Positions 53,991 through 64,000 of a stretch of DNA of 64,000 bases are shown here, piece after piece. The stretch comes from Utricularia gibba. Taxonomy: Eukaryota; Streptophyta; Magnoliopsida; Lamiales; Lentibulariaceae. The notes under the pieces were generated by a model. The model searched no databases. It was not told where the DNA came from and was given only the letters and a program-made list of their open reading frames with translations. The first letter of the stretch is position 1; every line of letters begins with the position of its first letter. The DNA lies in contig NEEC01000018.1 in NCBI GenBank assembly GCA_002189035.1, positions 1,922,001 through 1,986,000 on the forward strand, read 5' to 3'. Position numbers and translations under genes: made by a program.

Positions 53991-55931
53991 TCAGGCTGAA
54001 AAAGGGGCGGCGGGATCCAATTTGATGAATTTGGCGACAAAAAGCCCACTTGTGCGTGAAGTCGCCGGATCAAAACGTATGGTCTTCGCTAGTTTTCCTT
54101 CTCTGCAAGGCCACTTCACTGAGTCTTCAATCTCCACCAACTCTGCACATCAGGAACATGTATATTAATGTATCAAGCAAAACATGGTGAAACAGGAGAA
54201 CTGAACCAGAAAGGGAATTGAAACCTACTTGCTGTGGGATGTAGTGAAAGGAAACGTTCTACCACATCTTCATTCTGAGCAACGGTTAAACTGGTGATCA
54301 CACCCAAAAGATGTAAGGCTTAAAGGGTATTGCTAAGAAGCAGAACATCAACGACTGATAAAGATTTCAGATTTCTTGATACATGCCTACAAGTACTGTA
54401 AACAAGGGAACCTCCAGATTTGAGCATTCTGAATCCATTTGTTAGCAGGTTTAACTGCAAATGTAAAGCAAGTCAACACAGCACACCAAAGCTGGGAAGA
54501 GTTCAATGTTGTTGATGAAATCAGATAGCAGGAAGCGAAAACCCCTACCTGGAGAGTAAATAACTCATCAGTCCTCTTAGCATCAAGCACACGGTCTGGA
54601 AGTGTTGTCCACCCCAATCGCTCAAACTTCTGTATGTGTTTTATGGAACCATCATGTGTGCATTCTGCATCTACAAGAACCTAACGTACATTTCAAAAGT
54701 CTGCCTATTTCTACCACATAGAATAATAACTGAATCGTGTGGAAGGAATGCTGCAGAAACACAAAAGAAGATAACTAATGAACCTTGTCATAGCCCAGCT
54801 GCAAAATCTCGAGCTCGTTGGTTTTTCGTTGAAAAATGCTTTTACTTGCACCAACTATTCCAGAGTTTTTACCGTAGAATATTAGCTCGGGGTCTTCACC
54901 TTGAGGAACAGTTTCTGAATTTTTACTTTCACGCATTTTGGCCAACTGTTTTCGTTCTTTCCATGTTTTTCGAGGAGTCCACTCCTTGTAAACTTCCAAA
55001 TTCTCCTGCATCTCAGTACTACATGCAGAAGGAATGATAGAGAATTTGGTGCCATCAGCAACAAAAAGACGACACCTATCTCCGAGGGCATATTTCTGAA
55101 TCATCGTCTTAGTAGCGGCTAAACGATGTCTAGCAACATCAACACCAGTCACTGAACCCGAGCAGCCAAGAAGATCTGCTATCATGCAGAGTTTAGCACC
55201 TGCCACGGGGGTTGGGTGAGTGGAACCAGGCAGATATGCAAGGCTGATAGCAGTATATGCACTGAAACGTAAACAAAAAAAAAAAAAAATGCATACCTGG
55301 AGCAGCACAGAGGTCAAGGACATGATCTCCAGGAGATACATTCAGGGCTAGCACAGCTGCTCCTGACGCTGCATCCATGCCATAAATCTACGCTCAAAAT
55401 AACAAAAAATAGAGCTTTGTAGATGATTTAACTGGGAAACATGAATGAAGTAACAAACTTTGAACAGTACAAGTGCCCTAAAACCAAGAAATGAGAGTTC
55501 TTTTTTGCTACCTTCCCTTCTTTATACGGCTTTGTGCTCGCAATTCGAATATCTGGAGGCAGGTCATAGAAATTTGGAAGCCAGGGCACTTCTTTGAGAC
55601 TGGACTTGATTTCCGCTTCAATTTCACCAATCTGGTTCTCACACCCTGGTTTTAACCTAAAGGAAATGATCCCATTAAGTATCTCAAAACAATACATTCA
55701 AAAGGCGCAAGCTTTACTGCACACGAAATCGATTCCATGAAAACGGAGCCCAAATCATCCATTCGATTGAACCCACATTCAAAAGAGGGTCCGAGATGAA
55801 GAATACCTAACATAACGAGGGATGGAACGCGTCGCAGCATAAATCGTAGGGCTGACACCGTTTTGAGTGAGGAAATCAACGAAAGCGCCTGGAAGAGGCA
55901 GAGACTCGCCGCCGTGGAACTCCTCGTCCAT
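53991..55931 (-). CDS. NSUN-family RNA (cytosine-5) methyltransferase
   Basis: Eight exons on the minus strand: 55807..55931, 55512..55656, 55297..55387, 54784..55199, 54549..54680, 54387..54454, 54229..54290 and 53991..54142, giving 396 residues. The S-adenosylmethionine site lies at VSPGDHVLDLCAAPG (motif I; split between exons 3 and 4) and GSVTGVDVARHRL. Motif IV, normally DAPCTG, reads VDAECTHDGS with Cys266. Motif VI is VYSTCSLT with Cys325, the catalytic nucleophile position in this family. A central polar stretch (about 175-240) lies between motifs II and IV and is likely disordered. The Cys pair is intact, so the enzyme should be active, but the RNA target (tRNA or rRNA) cannot be read from the sequence. 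Intron 6 appears to begin with GC. The gene is close (89 bp) to the GH9 stop. Confidence 0.87.
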
Positions 55932-56020
55932 TGCGTCGGAGTTCGCCGCGGCTGGAGCCGAAAGTTCAATTTTTTAAATATAACTTAAAAACGAGAGACG
56001 TGAATCCCCTGTGTATAATT

Positions 56021-57774
56021 TCAAGATTCTTTATTCAACGCATGGAGCTTGGCGAATACTCCCACCAATGGCGCTGTGTTGTACAAACAAGCTTCAGTTT
56101 GTGCGAAGTTCTCCCTCTTGTCCGAGAACTCGTCGCTCGAACCCGGGCCGCCGACAAGTGCTCCGACGAGTACATTCGGGTTCGGGTCAGCCGGAACGAA
56201 CCACCGATGGTAACCTTCCATGCACCCCATGAACTCTCTGCTCACCCTGTATGATACCGTAGAGGCTCCCCTGTGATGCACCCTCTTCGGATAGCTGTGT
56301 CCATAGCCAACCAAGTAACTCATGTTCATCGGATTAGAGCCCAAGATGTAGTCCACTTGAGACTGCACAAAGACAAGGATTTCATCCCATCGCAAAGTTG
56401 CGTTTGCGCTGCATTCCAGAGTTTGATTCGTCAGCTTGAGGCGATCGGAGTAAACCATCAGCAACAGCGCCGCACCCGAGACGTACTGCATGTTGTTCCA
56501 TCGTCGTACGTACAAGAGCCCTCCATTGGTATGCTTCACCCTGGAACAATTGTTCTTGTTCATGGATGCACATACGTAAAATCCTGCCTTGGAAGCATAC
56601 TCCTTGAGAATCTCCTGCTGCAACTTGCTCCTACCTCTTGTGGGTAACTGGGGCGCCATTGGAGTGAACTTGGGATCAGTCGTAAATCGCTGTTCGCTAG
56701 AAAAAAGAAAATTACCGTGGCTGCGAGGATCTGGACGCCGGCAAATTTGACATCCCAACTGAACTCTGCAATTTCCCAAGTCGTTCCACCGAAAGCTGGA
56801 CCGTTATGGAGGGCATAGTCCAAGTAGCTTGAACGGGCTGTGGCTTTGTAGAGCCAGAGAGCTGCCCACAGCAGCTCATCCAGGTAGCCGCTTTTAGATG
56901 GGTAGTACTCCTTTGCTTCTCTCATGTTGTCATCGTATTTCCCTCTCCAGGTATCTCCAAATTCAAATAACTGAAACAAGATCACTTTTGTTATACAATA
57001 AACTGATTCTGTAAACTGTTTTACCTGCTGGGCGTGGAGAAGGAGAAGGCGGGAGTACTGCGGATTGGTTATTTTAAAAACGATGGAAGCAGCCGCAAGC
57101 GCTGCGGCGGTCTCGGCGGCTAATTCTGAACCGGGGTTCTGATGGTCGACCTTGAAAGCCCTCCGCGACGTCGTCATGTCCTCCGCCCGTTGCCAGCACT
57201 GGTGATCGGTGTCGCCATCACCCACCTTCACTACGCTGCCGTAAGTGAAGTGATCGGAAACGAATGCATTTCAAAACAATGCGACAAAAGAAGAGGAACC
57301 TGAGCCCAGAGCTCGTTAGGTCGAGTGTGCGCCTTGATGAAATAGTCGGTGCCCCATTTGATGGCGGCGAAGGCGTGATCCAGTTCTCCGGCCGCCGCGA
57401 TCTGGGTCCGGTATTCGATGACTCCCCATGAGAGTAAAGTGATCGCATAAGCCATCGGTAGACCGAACTTCACGTTGTCGCCGGCGTCATAGTAGCCCCC
57501 CACCAAGTCCACCTTCCCACATAAAACTGGACTTCAGGCGAATGTCTAAAACCACATGAAAAATGAGAATACAAAACGCGAACGAAACCCCTTGCTCAAG
57601 GCCATCCTCAAGGCCCGAGTGGTGGCGCCAAGCGACTCTCTGGTCGAACGGAAGGTGGCCGGAGCGCTGCGCCTCGAAGTACAGGAGGCTCTTCGAGAGC
57701 GCATCCCCGTAGTCGAATCCCCCGCACAGCGAAAGCATAGAAGAAACACAAACAACAAGAAGAACCAACTCCAT
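56021..57774 (-). CDS. Endo-beta-1,4-glucanase (GH9)
   Basis: Five exons on the minus strand: 57589..57774, 57300..57512, 57025..57225, 56716..56970 and 56021..56689, giving 507 residues. A signal peptide ([15 protein letters not shown]) precedes the mature GH9 domain: the enzyme cuts amorphous cellulose or related beta-glucans in the wall. Visible: [20 protein letters not shown] at the start, catalytic-block DAGD (71-74) in [36 protein letters not shown], and the last block with Asp475 and Glu484 ([11 protein letters not shown]). Deviations from the usual plant sequence: [10 protein letters not shown] for [19 protein letters not shown] for DHxCWxRPEDM and [13 protein letters not shown] for TEPTTYxNAPLVG. 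No membrane anchor (so not KORRIGAN type) and no carbohydrate-binding module. Start: first ATG in frame. Confidence 0.92.
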
Positions 57775-58274
57775 GACACCTCCCAACAAATGATACAGAA
57801 TTTATAGCATCCTGCAAAGACTGGATTGGCAATGGCGACGGGAGCATTGAACTTGCTCGCAAATTCATAACGTGCGTCGCCCCTCAATCAATCTGCATTG
57901 CCTTAAGTGCTGTCGTCTTCATGCTTCATGTGATCGAATTCACCAAAAGGGCACGTTATCTTCAACCCTGATGCTTCTTACCTTAACAAGCAGACTATGA
58001 ATGCTCCCATCAACGAAGTACTGCTCCATCGTTCCTCCTCTTAATAGAAAAACTTAAGTGCTTACTAACCCGAGTGGTTGAGATTTTAACCATAGGTAGT
58101 ATTATGCTTTTTTTCAAATTTACAATTAAATAAAGGAACATTATTATTATTGTTAGAATTTTTTTCTCTCTGTCTTCTCCGCTTAAACCCTAGTCCTCGG
58201 CGAGACAACGCCACCGTTTCGCCGCCATAGTCCGTCGCTTTATTGAGTAGTGGAAGAGTCTGTGCTCTCTGGAT
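57775..58274. other. Divergent promoter region (endoglucanase / GrpE)
   Basis: 500 bp between two divergent start codons. A TATAAATT (minus strand, 57799..57806) lies 25-32 bp upstream of the endoglucanase ATG, which is close for a TATA box. No other element seen. Confidence 0.5.
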
Positions 58275-59840
58275 ATGGTACTTTGGAGAGTAAGTAGTCG
58301 GCTTGCCAGGGATTTGCTCATTCAGCGGCGGATTTCGGCGATCTTTTTCGGCCGGAATGAAAACGTACATTTTCACTCTTTGACGAACTGCGTTCAGCAA
58401 CCTCGCCTGTATGGTTTCAAGGTGCTGTATTTGATTTTCAATGCTTGGGAAAGATGGTTTCATCACAATTATTCTATTGGGGATTCTGTTTATGTTTCTT
58501 GCTCTCCTCGTTGATGTTGCCGAGCTTAATTGAACTTCGACGCTTTTGTTCTGACACTTTCACCATATGCAATTGAAACATTTGAGATCGAAATTCACCC
58601 TGGTAGACAGTGGTGCAATTGAAACGTTCAAGGAGAATTAGTTGTTCCCTGCGTTCCATTTTCGGTGGTAAAATTTTTGCATCTGGCAGTTAATCTTTTT
58701 CTGTTGTTTCGTTTTAGGTTGTACCTTCAGTCTTGAATGGTCAATGCTTGGGATTATCTTCAACTGCCTCACCACAGGCCAGTGAAAAGGAAACACCTCA
58801 ATCTTCAACTGAATCGGAGGAAAAAGGAGATGGCGAACGTCCGGCTGATTCTCATCAACAGAAAGAATCAGCACACCCTGAGAAGGCTGAAGGCTCAGGT
58901 AATGTTCAACGAAATCCCTTTCTAATGTATTCAGTACTTTGAAATTGCATTGGTTGCTAATTCCCTTTTTTCTTCCACCACTTGGGATTCTGATCCAGAG
59001 TTTGATACTGAGCTTTCCAAAGACGACCTTTTCAAGCTTCTACGGGAGAAGGAGGGACACCTGTTGGCTAAACAAAGTGAGATTAGTGCTATGAAGGATA
59101 AGCTTCTCAGGAGCCTGGCAGAGATGGAAAATGTGAAGGAGCGTAGTAGACGAGAGTCGGATAATGCCAAAAAGTTTGCCATTCAGGTGCACTTTTGTGA
59201 CCCCTCAACCTCATTTACACAGCCTGCGTCTTTGAGGCAGAGCTCTTCTACATCATGTGTTTATACTTCGTCTGGTGCAGGATTTTGCAAAAAAGCTTCT
59301 TGATGTAGCAGATAATTTGAGCAGAGCTGCCTCCGCTACGAAAGAAAGCTTTTCTAAAATCGGAATACCTGAAGAAGATACAACTGGAGCTGTGCAACAA
59401 CTCAAGACTCTCCTTGAAGGTGTTGAAATGACTGAAAAACAATTGATAGAGGTAATTCCCAGTCTTGGTTACATGTATTGGATCTCTTTTTCTGATAGCA
59501 CCAGATTTCTTAATGATCAGGTCTTCAAAAAGAACGGACTCGAAAGATACAACCCTGTCGATAAGGAATTCGACCCAAATCAGCATAATGCAGTGTTTCA
59601 AGTGCCAACTGCTTCCAAGGCAGAGGGGCTTGTTGCAGTTGTTCTAAAGGTATCTGAAATGCCAATTAAGTTTGGTGATGAATCCTCATTGTATCATGTG
59701 ACGGTGACATCAAAGCTTATGTTTTCCGGTGGATGATTCAGGCTGGATACACTCTGCATGACCGAGTTATTAGGCCGGCAGAAGTCGGGGTGACGGTTGC
59801 TCTAAACACGGAGGAATCAGAATCATCAAACAAGGAGTAG
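58275..59840 (+). CDS. MGE: GrpE nucleotide exchange factor, mitochondrial type
   Basis: Six exons, 58275..58421, 58718..58898, 58999..59186, 59281..59451, 59521..59649 and 59742..59840, give 304 residues. GrpE releases ADP from organellar HSP70. The N terminus is rich in Arg, Ser and Leu with no acidic residues (MVLWRVSSRLARDLLIQRR), which suits a mitochondrial presequence. A low-complexity acidic segment follows (about 65-108). The long coiled-coil helix begins near KDDLFKLLREKEGHLLAKQS and continues past RSLAEMENVKERSRRESDNA. The beta-wing domain ends with GYTLHDRVIRPAEVGV, the GrpE signature. Dimerisation through the coiled coil is expected. Confidence 0.93.
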
Positions 59841-60287
59841 TAGTAAACTGATACAGCAAAGAATCAACCAGGTTACATGGAGGCTTCCATTGATTTCTTG
59901 GAATGAGGTTTCTAGTTGAAGAGGTTACCGCAACACCTTCTGTGGGAAGCATTTCTTTACTCGCTTTGGTACAAATATGAGTAGTCCAAGGGCGAGCTTT
60001 CTTCACCCATGAGGCACACAGCTTTTAATTGGATAATTTATATAGCAAATAATCAATTTTCAAAGCTGACCATTGAACCATTAACTAAACGCTCTGTTGA
60101 TTTTCACATCCCTACAAAAGGGTCATAGGGCAAAAAATCAAGAAACCTGAGCTGCCCATTATACATGTGAGGGGTAATGTATCACAAACATGGCCGGTAG
60201 AAAAGGGTGAAATAAGAAAACGAGGTAAAGGCAGTAAAATACAACTACTTTGTGATGGAGTGTAACTTCCCACCTAAACAAACCATT
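59841..60287. other. Convergent 3' region
   Basis: 447 bp between the stops of GrpE (+) and HSFA1 (-). Probably two 3' UTRs. Confidence 0.5.
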
Positions 60288-62075
60288 TCAAGCATTCCTA
60301 GGCTCAGATGAGAGGTTTTCCATTTGCTCTGTGAGGTCAGCCATGTTTTGGGACTTATCCCACCCATCCTCCTCCTGTCCACGCTGGGGATATTCAGTGG
60401 TAAGGGTGGAGTCCACCTCTGCTCCAAGAGGTGGGCTCTGAAGGTACTTTTCCCAGAAGGGAGAACTGATTCCAGGAAGCTGGGATATATCTTCCAGCAA
60501 CGAGTTGTCCCAATCCAAGGACACACTGGGGGAGAAGTCGTCCATTTCTATGGGAGGGATATCTGCAGTTACAGGAAATGCAGGGTCTATATAGCCATTG
60601 GCTTCCGTTTTAATACTGCCTTCACTGACCTCAGGCACCATCACAGGGATCTCAGGCTGTATGGAGTCTGCCGTTGGCATGAGAAGCGCTTCTTGAGTGA
60701 CATCCAGTGGAACGCCGTTTTCAAACTGGTTGGCGGCTAACTCTGCAGCCCCTTCCATCGTTGTAGCTAATGGGATGAAAGCTGGCCCAGAAGCTGGAGG
60801 TACTTCTTGAAGCGTCACCCCTGATATACTGTCTGGAGAACTTCTGGGGTCCAACTGGTTAGAAACTGATGGAATGTTGCCGATCAGAAACCCACTAGAG
60901 TTATTCCCTATGTTCTCTAGCCTGGAAGGGTCCAACTTCCTAATCTCTTTGAGGAATGATTGGGCAGCCTCATTGATCAAAGGTTGGTATTTGACGATTT
61001 GACCATCAGCAGGGCGGCCAACAGAATAGTCATCTGAAGTGCCCTCCTGCTTCAGTCTTCTTTTCTTGTTTCCTTCTGTTAACCTTCGATTACCATCATT
61101 TGGCTGCTGCATAAACTGTGCCAGGAATCCAGGGCTGTTGACCGCCTTCGCAAGGAATGACATCATCTGCTGCTGACGTTGTTCCATAACCTGAAGACGC
61201 TGGATCGTAGTTTGTAATTGCCCGTCAGTGGACTGTTGCTGTTGCCGGACTCTGACAAGCTCCTGCATCAGGACATTCTTGTCCCTCTTAAGCCTTTCCA
61301 CTTCCTCTTCAAGCCCAAATTTCCCGACTTCAACACATGCCACCGAGCTCTGAGCATTTACATGCTGCTGGAGTGGAGGGTGTCCATGTGCTGGCTTCCG
61401 ACGACTGATAGATTTCAGGAGATACTTTTGCCCTCTTAAGAATCCTTCATTAGCAAACTCCCAACGGTCCGGGTCAACCTTTCTGAAACCCTGTTTCTCC
61501 AGAAAAATTCCCATCAAAACCAAACCAAACAATGATATATAAAGAATATCAACGACCGGAGAAAACAAGCACAGACCATGTGTTCACTGATAATCTAAAA
61601 ATCAATACTATCACATATTAGAGATTCAGAAATTCCCGGAAAACCTTGATGACGAAATTGAGGGTGCAAGCTCAGGACACAAACGCATCCAAATCAGAGG
61701 ACTAACCGTTGATGGAATTAACGAAACAACCACATATATTTACCCAAGAAATTAGAAAACGGCCAACCAAAAGAAAAGAACAAGTTAAAGAAGCCATACG
61801 TAAGTGTTGAGCTGACGAACGAAGCTGGAGAAGTTACTGTGCTTGAAGTACTTGGGCAGCAAGTCTCGTGCGAACTCAGCAGAATCCCAGACCACAAAAC
61901 TGTTGTTCGTGGAGCTCCAAGAAACAATCTTATCCGTGGAAGGGTCATCCACCATATCGTACGTCTTGACCAGAAATGGCGGCGGCCCGTTCGCCGCTGG
62001 CATCGGATGCGGCAGGGCGGACCTCCCGCCATCTCCGCCGTCCAAAACAGCCGAAGAGTTAGACGACGCCTCCAT
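60288..62075 (-). CDS. HSFA1: Heat stress transcription factor, class A1
   Basis: Two exons on the minus strand, 61800..62075 and 60288..61490, give 492 residues. The DNA-binding domain (about 31-124) begins [20 protein letters not shown] and includes [19 protein letters not shown]; the intron sits at the conserved place in it. The HR-A/B oligomerisation coiled coil (about 155-215) has the class A insert between the heptads. A nuclear localisation signal lies at NKKRRLKQE. Near the end is an AHA activation motif around [11 protein letters not shown] preceded by [10 protein letters not shown]. The last residues ([15 protein letters not shown]) look like the nuclear export signal. HSFA1 proteins are master regulators of the acquired heat-stress response and are held inactive by HSP70/HSP90 in unstressed cells. 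Confidence 0.94.
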
Positions 62076-62550
62076 CAAACGGATCTTTTCCGGCACATTG
62101 GATCGAGCAAACACCCAAGAGAAAGGGGGTTAGGGTTTTAGTCAAGGGGATATGGATTGAAATCAAACGACAAGAGCCCTAGGGATTCGAGTGCAGAGAG
62201 TCCCACAACAGGAATTACTTGGGAAGGAAAACAAAAAAATCTAAAATTGAAAAAATTCATTTTTTAATAATAAAAAATAATTGTTATTCTGGCTTTTTCC
62301 CCTTTACCCAGCCTTCTCTTCTGAAAAAGACATCATCTTCCTCCCCATGTACAGCAACCGAAGCTTTGACATGAGCTTACAGGTATCAGTTCAAGCTAAA
62401 GAAGAAGCCTGTGCATCTACGGAGTTCAACAGTAAATAACAAGCAGCAAATGCCCAGATCTAATAACTGACAACATCATGCTGAATGAAATTCCAAAGCA
62501 TGAAACCAGGTCACAAGTCAGAGGCTCAGCAGAGAAGATTCATCTGGCGA
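62076..62550. other. Spacer between HSFA1 and MSI4 genes
   Basis: 475 bp, the HSFA1 promoter and leader followed by the MSI4 3' UTR. An A/T-rich stretch lies at 62225..62290. No other feature seen. Confidence 0.5.
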
Positions 62551-64000
62551 TCAAGTCCCAGAGCACTGGATTACGTGGTCCTTGAATTTCTGAAGCTCTT
62601 CCAGGACTTCATCTTTTGGTCTGTAGAGTAGATCCGTCATGCGCCAGAGCTGCAAGGTGCCGCCCCCGCCGTAGGAATCTCCGTCGTCTGAGACGCTCAC
62701 AAGAGTCCATGGATCATCAGCATTCCACTGGAAGTCCACAACCTTGTCTCTGAAACCAGGAAATCAGGATTGTTGGAGATGAAAGCAAGATCTTTCGAGG
62801 GATATGTGTACCAGGAAGATGGTGGGATTATTGAGGTTGCTGATGAAGGTACCTGTGTCCAGCATGCTGGAAAAACAACCCTGCGGGAGCAATGGGAACT
62901 GTAGTTCCTGTTTCTTCCTGCTGACCAACCTGCACAAACTTGTGAGTTCCCAGGCGAACCAAAATGCATACAATTTCTGCTGTAAAACTGGATGGCATTA
63001 ATACTAAACATAACTACTGGACTCGGTTACATTTTCATCAGCACATATACTTTTATTGTAGTCCCAGATATAAAAATGAAGCGAAGATTCATACCTTGTT
63101 GTAGTCCCAGATATTCAACAAGCCATCTTCAGCTGAGCTTCCAAAGACACTTTGCTTGTCAGGTGACCACTGCAAATTGGAAAAATGAGTTGGCTTGTAA
63201 CATCAAAAGGACAAGTATGAAAAAACAGATAAATGTAGCCTACCTGGACACAGAGAACGGCGGCACTGTGACCCTCAAATTTGTGCACAGGCAACCCAAC
63301 TCCATTGGACAATAAATTCCGGCGATCGAACATGTGAACTGAGCGATCTGCAGACCTGATGGATGACATTAAAAAGACAGCACATCATCAAAGGACCTGA
63401 TCCGTTCCAAAAATTTGTATTTGGGTTGCCTCTTACCCAGTCAAGATATAATTTTCATCATGGAAGCTCCAATCTACGCAGTGGAGATCAGAATTGTGGG
63501 CCTTTTCAACCTAGTATAAAAAACATAAAGGAAGAATATAATAAGCTTTCAATGCCAGAAGGGAATATGAACTAGACAAACTAGAGGGAAAAAGTTCATC
63601 TTACCCTCATTGATGGACTGGTCCCACTTCTTGCATCCCAGAGTATCAAGCAAGAATCATCACCAACACTACAAAATTGCTGAGAGCTGCAACCAAATAT
63701 GTGGTTCACGTCAAGGGACAGTCAGTATTTGAAATGAATACGGAGAGAACTGTATTCATGCACGGTCTTCAAGTACATGCGATGAAAACACCAAGAACGA
63801 ACTCATAAAAATACCTGGATGGGCAAAACTGAACGTCCTCAACAGTGTCAGTGTGCCCTTGGAACACCCCACGAGGACCAACTGTAGAATTATCAGCTGG
63901 TTTGACAATTGAACCAGTTGATTCCACTGATTGAGTAGGGTCAGCAGCCAAGGATGAAACATGGTCCTGAATGCTCCAAAGCACCACTGACTTATCCCTT
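62551..64000 (-). CDS. MSI4: WD40 histone-binding protein MSI4/FVE (3' part, runs off right edge)
   Basis: Seven exons on the minus strand are visible: 63815..>64000, 63605..63686, 63437..63510, 63244..63355, 63095..63169, 62853..62929 and 62551..62749, with consistent phases. They encode WD repeats of the RbAp46/48 family: KSVVLWSIQDH, GPRGVFQGHTDTVEDVQF, SVGDDSCLILWDAR, KAHNSDLHCVDWS, SADRSVHMFDRR, GHSAAVLCVQ, WSPDKQSVFGSSAEDGLLNI and the final WRMTDLLYRP. MSI4/FVE is a component of histone deacetylase and CUL4-DDB1 complexes; in Arabidopsis it represses FLC and so promotes flowering. The inserted polar loop after VVLWSIQDH (about 35 residues, SSLAADPTQSVESTG) is typical of MSI4/MSI5, not of MSI1. 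The N terminus lies beyond the window. Confidence 0.94.

Overview
This is a 64 kb piece of a nuclear plant chromosome, most likely from an angiosperm. The evidence is GT-AG spliced genes with short introns, a strigolactone receptor (D14), class A1 heat stress factor, chloroplast ferredoxin, plant-type PIEZO, group III patatin, GH9 and GH28 wall enzymes, and a cytosolic-type tRNA-His gene. Gene density is high (21 protein genes reconstructed, one tRNA, one gene fragment, about one gene per 2.8 kb). I saw no intact transposon. That points to a compact genome or a gene-rich arm, but the sequence does not fix the species. I rebuilt all exon structures by hand from splice sites, phase and family similarity. 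For nearly every gene the spliced length is an exact multiple of three.

Layout: a repeat-containing protein of unknown function at the left edge (-); glycerol-3-phosphate transporter-like MFS protein (-); ferredoxin C2 (+, with a one-base frameshift); DWARF14 (-); a 34-exon P2A Ca2+-ATPase of the ECA3 type (+); an 18-exon V-ATPase subunit a (+); a DUF604/Fringe-like GT31 glycosyltransferase (-, with a one-base frameshift); a group III patatin phospholipase (-); a small J-domain protein (+); tRNA-His(GTG) (+); an ALKBH10-type 2OG-Fe(II) RNA demethylase (+); a BSD-domain protein (-); a 21-exon PIEZO mechanosensitive channel filling 11 kb (+); histone H2A.X (+); a Bruno-like RRM fragment (-); an SR34-type splicing factor (+); a polygalacturonase (+); a DUF455 ferritin-like protein (-, with a stop at codon 4 of its expected reading frame); an NSUN-family RNA m5C methyltransferase (-); a GH9 endoglucanase (-); mitochondrial GrpE (+); HSFA1 (-); and the 3' part of MSI4/FVE (-) running off the right edge.

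The genes do not form a pathway cluster. They are ordinary, independently transcribed plant genes. Some belong to common themes (Ca2+ and proton transport: ECA3, VHA-a, PIEZO; wall remodelling: GH28, GH9; RNA handling: ALKBH10, SR34, NSUN; chromatin: H2A.X, MSI4), but neighbouring genes have no evident shared function. I found no convincing new multi-gene system. The most interesting points are local: two single-base frameshifts next to G runs, an early stop in the DUF455 gene, two introns that appear to use GC donors, a possible iron-ligand substitution in the ALKBH10 protein, an exonic remnant of a CELF/BRN-like gene, possible upstream ORFs before VHA-a, and an unrecognised protein with a tandem DDIGKWF...YESPVLDSADGI repeat.
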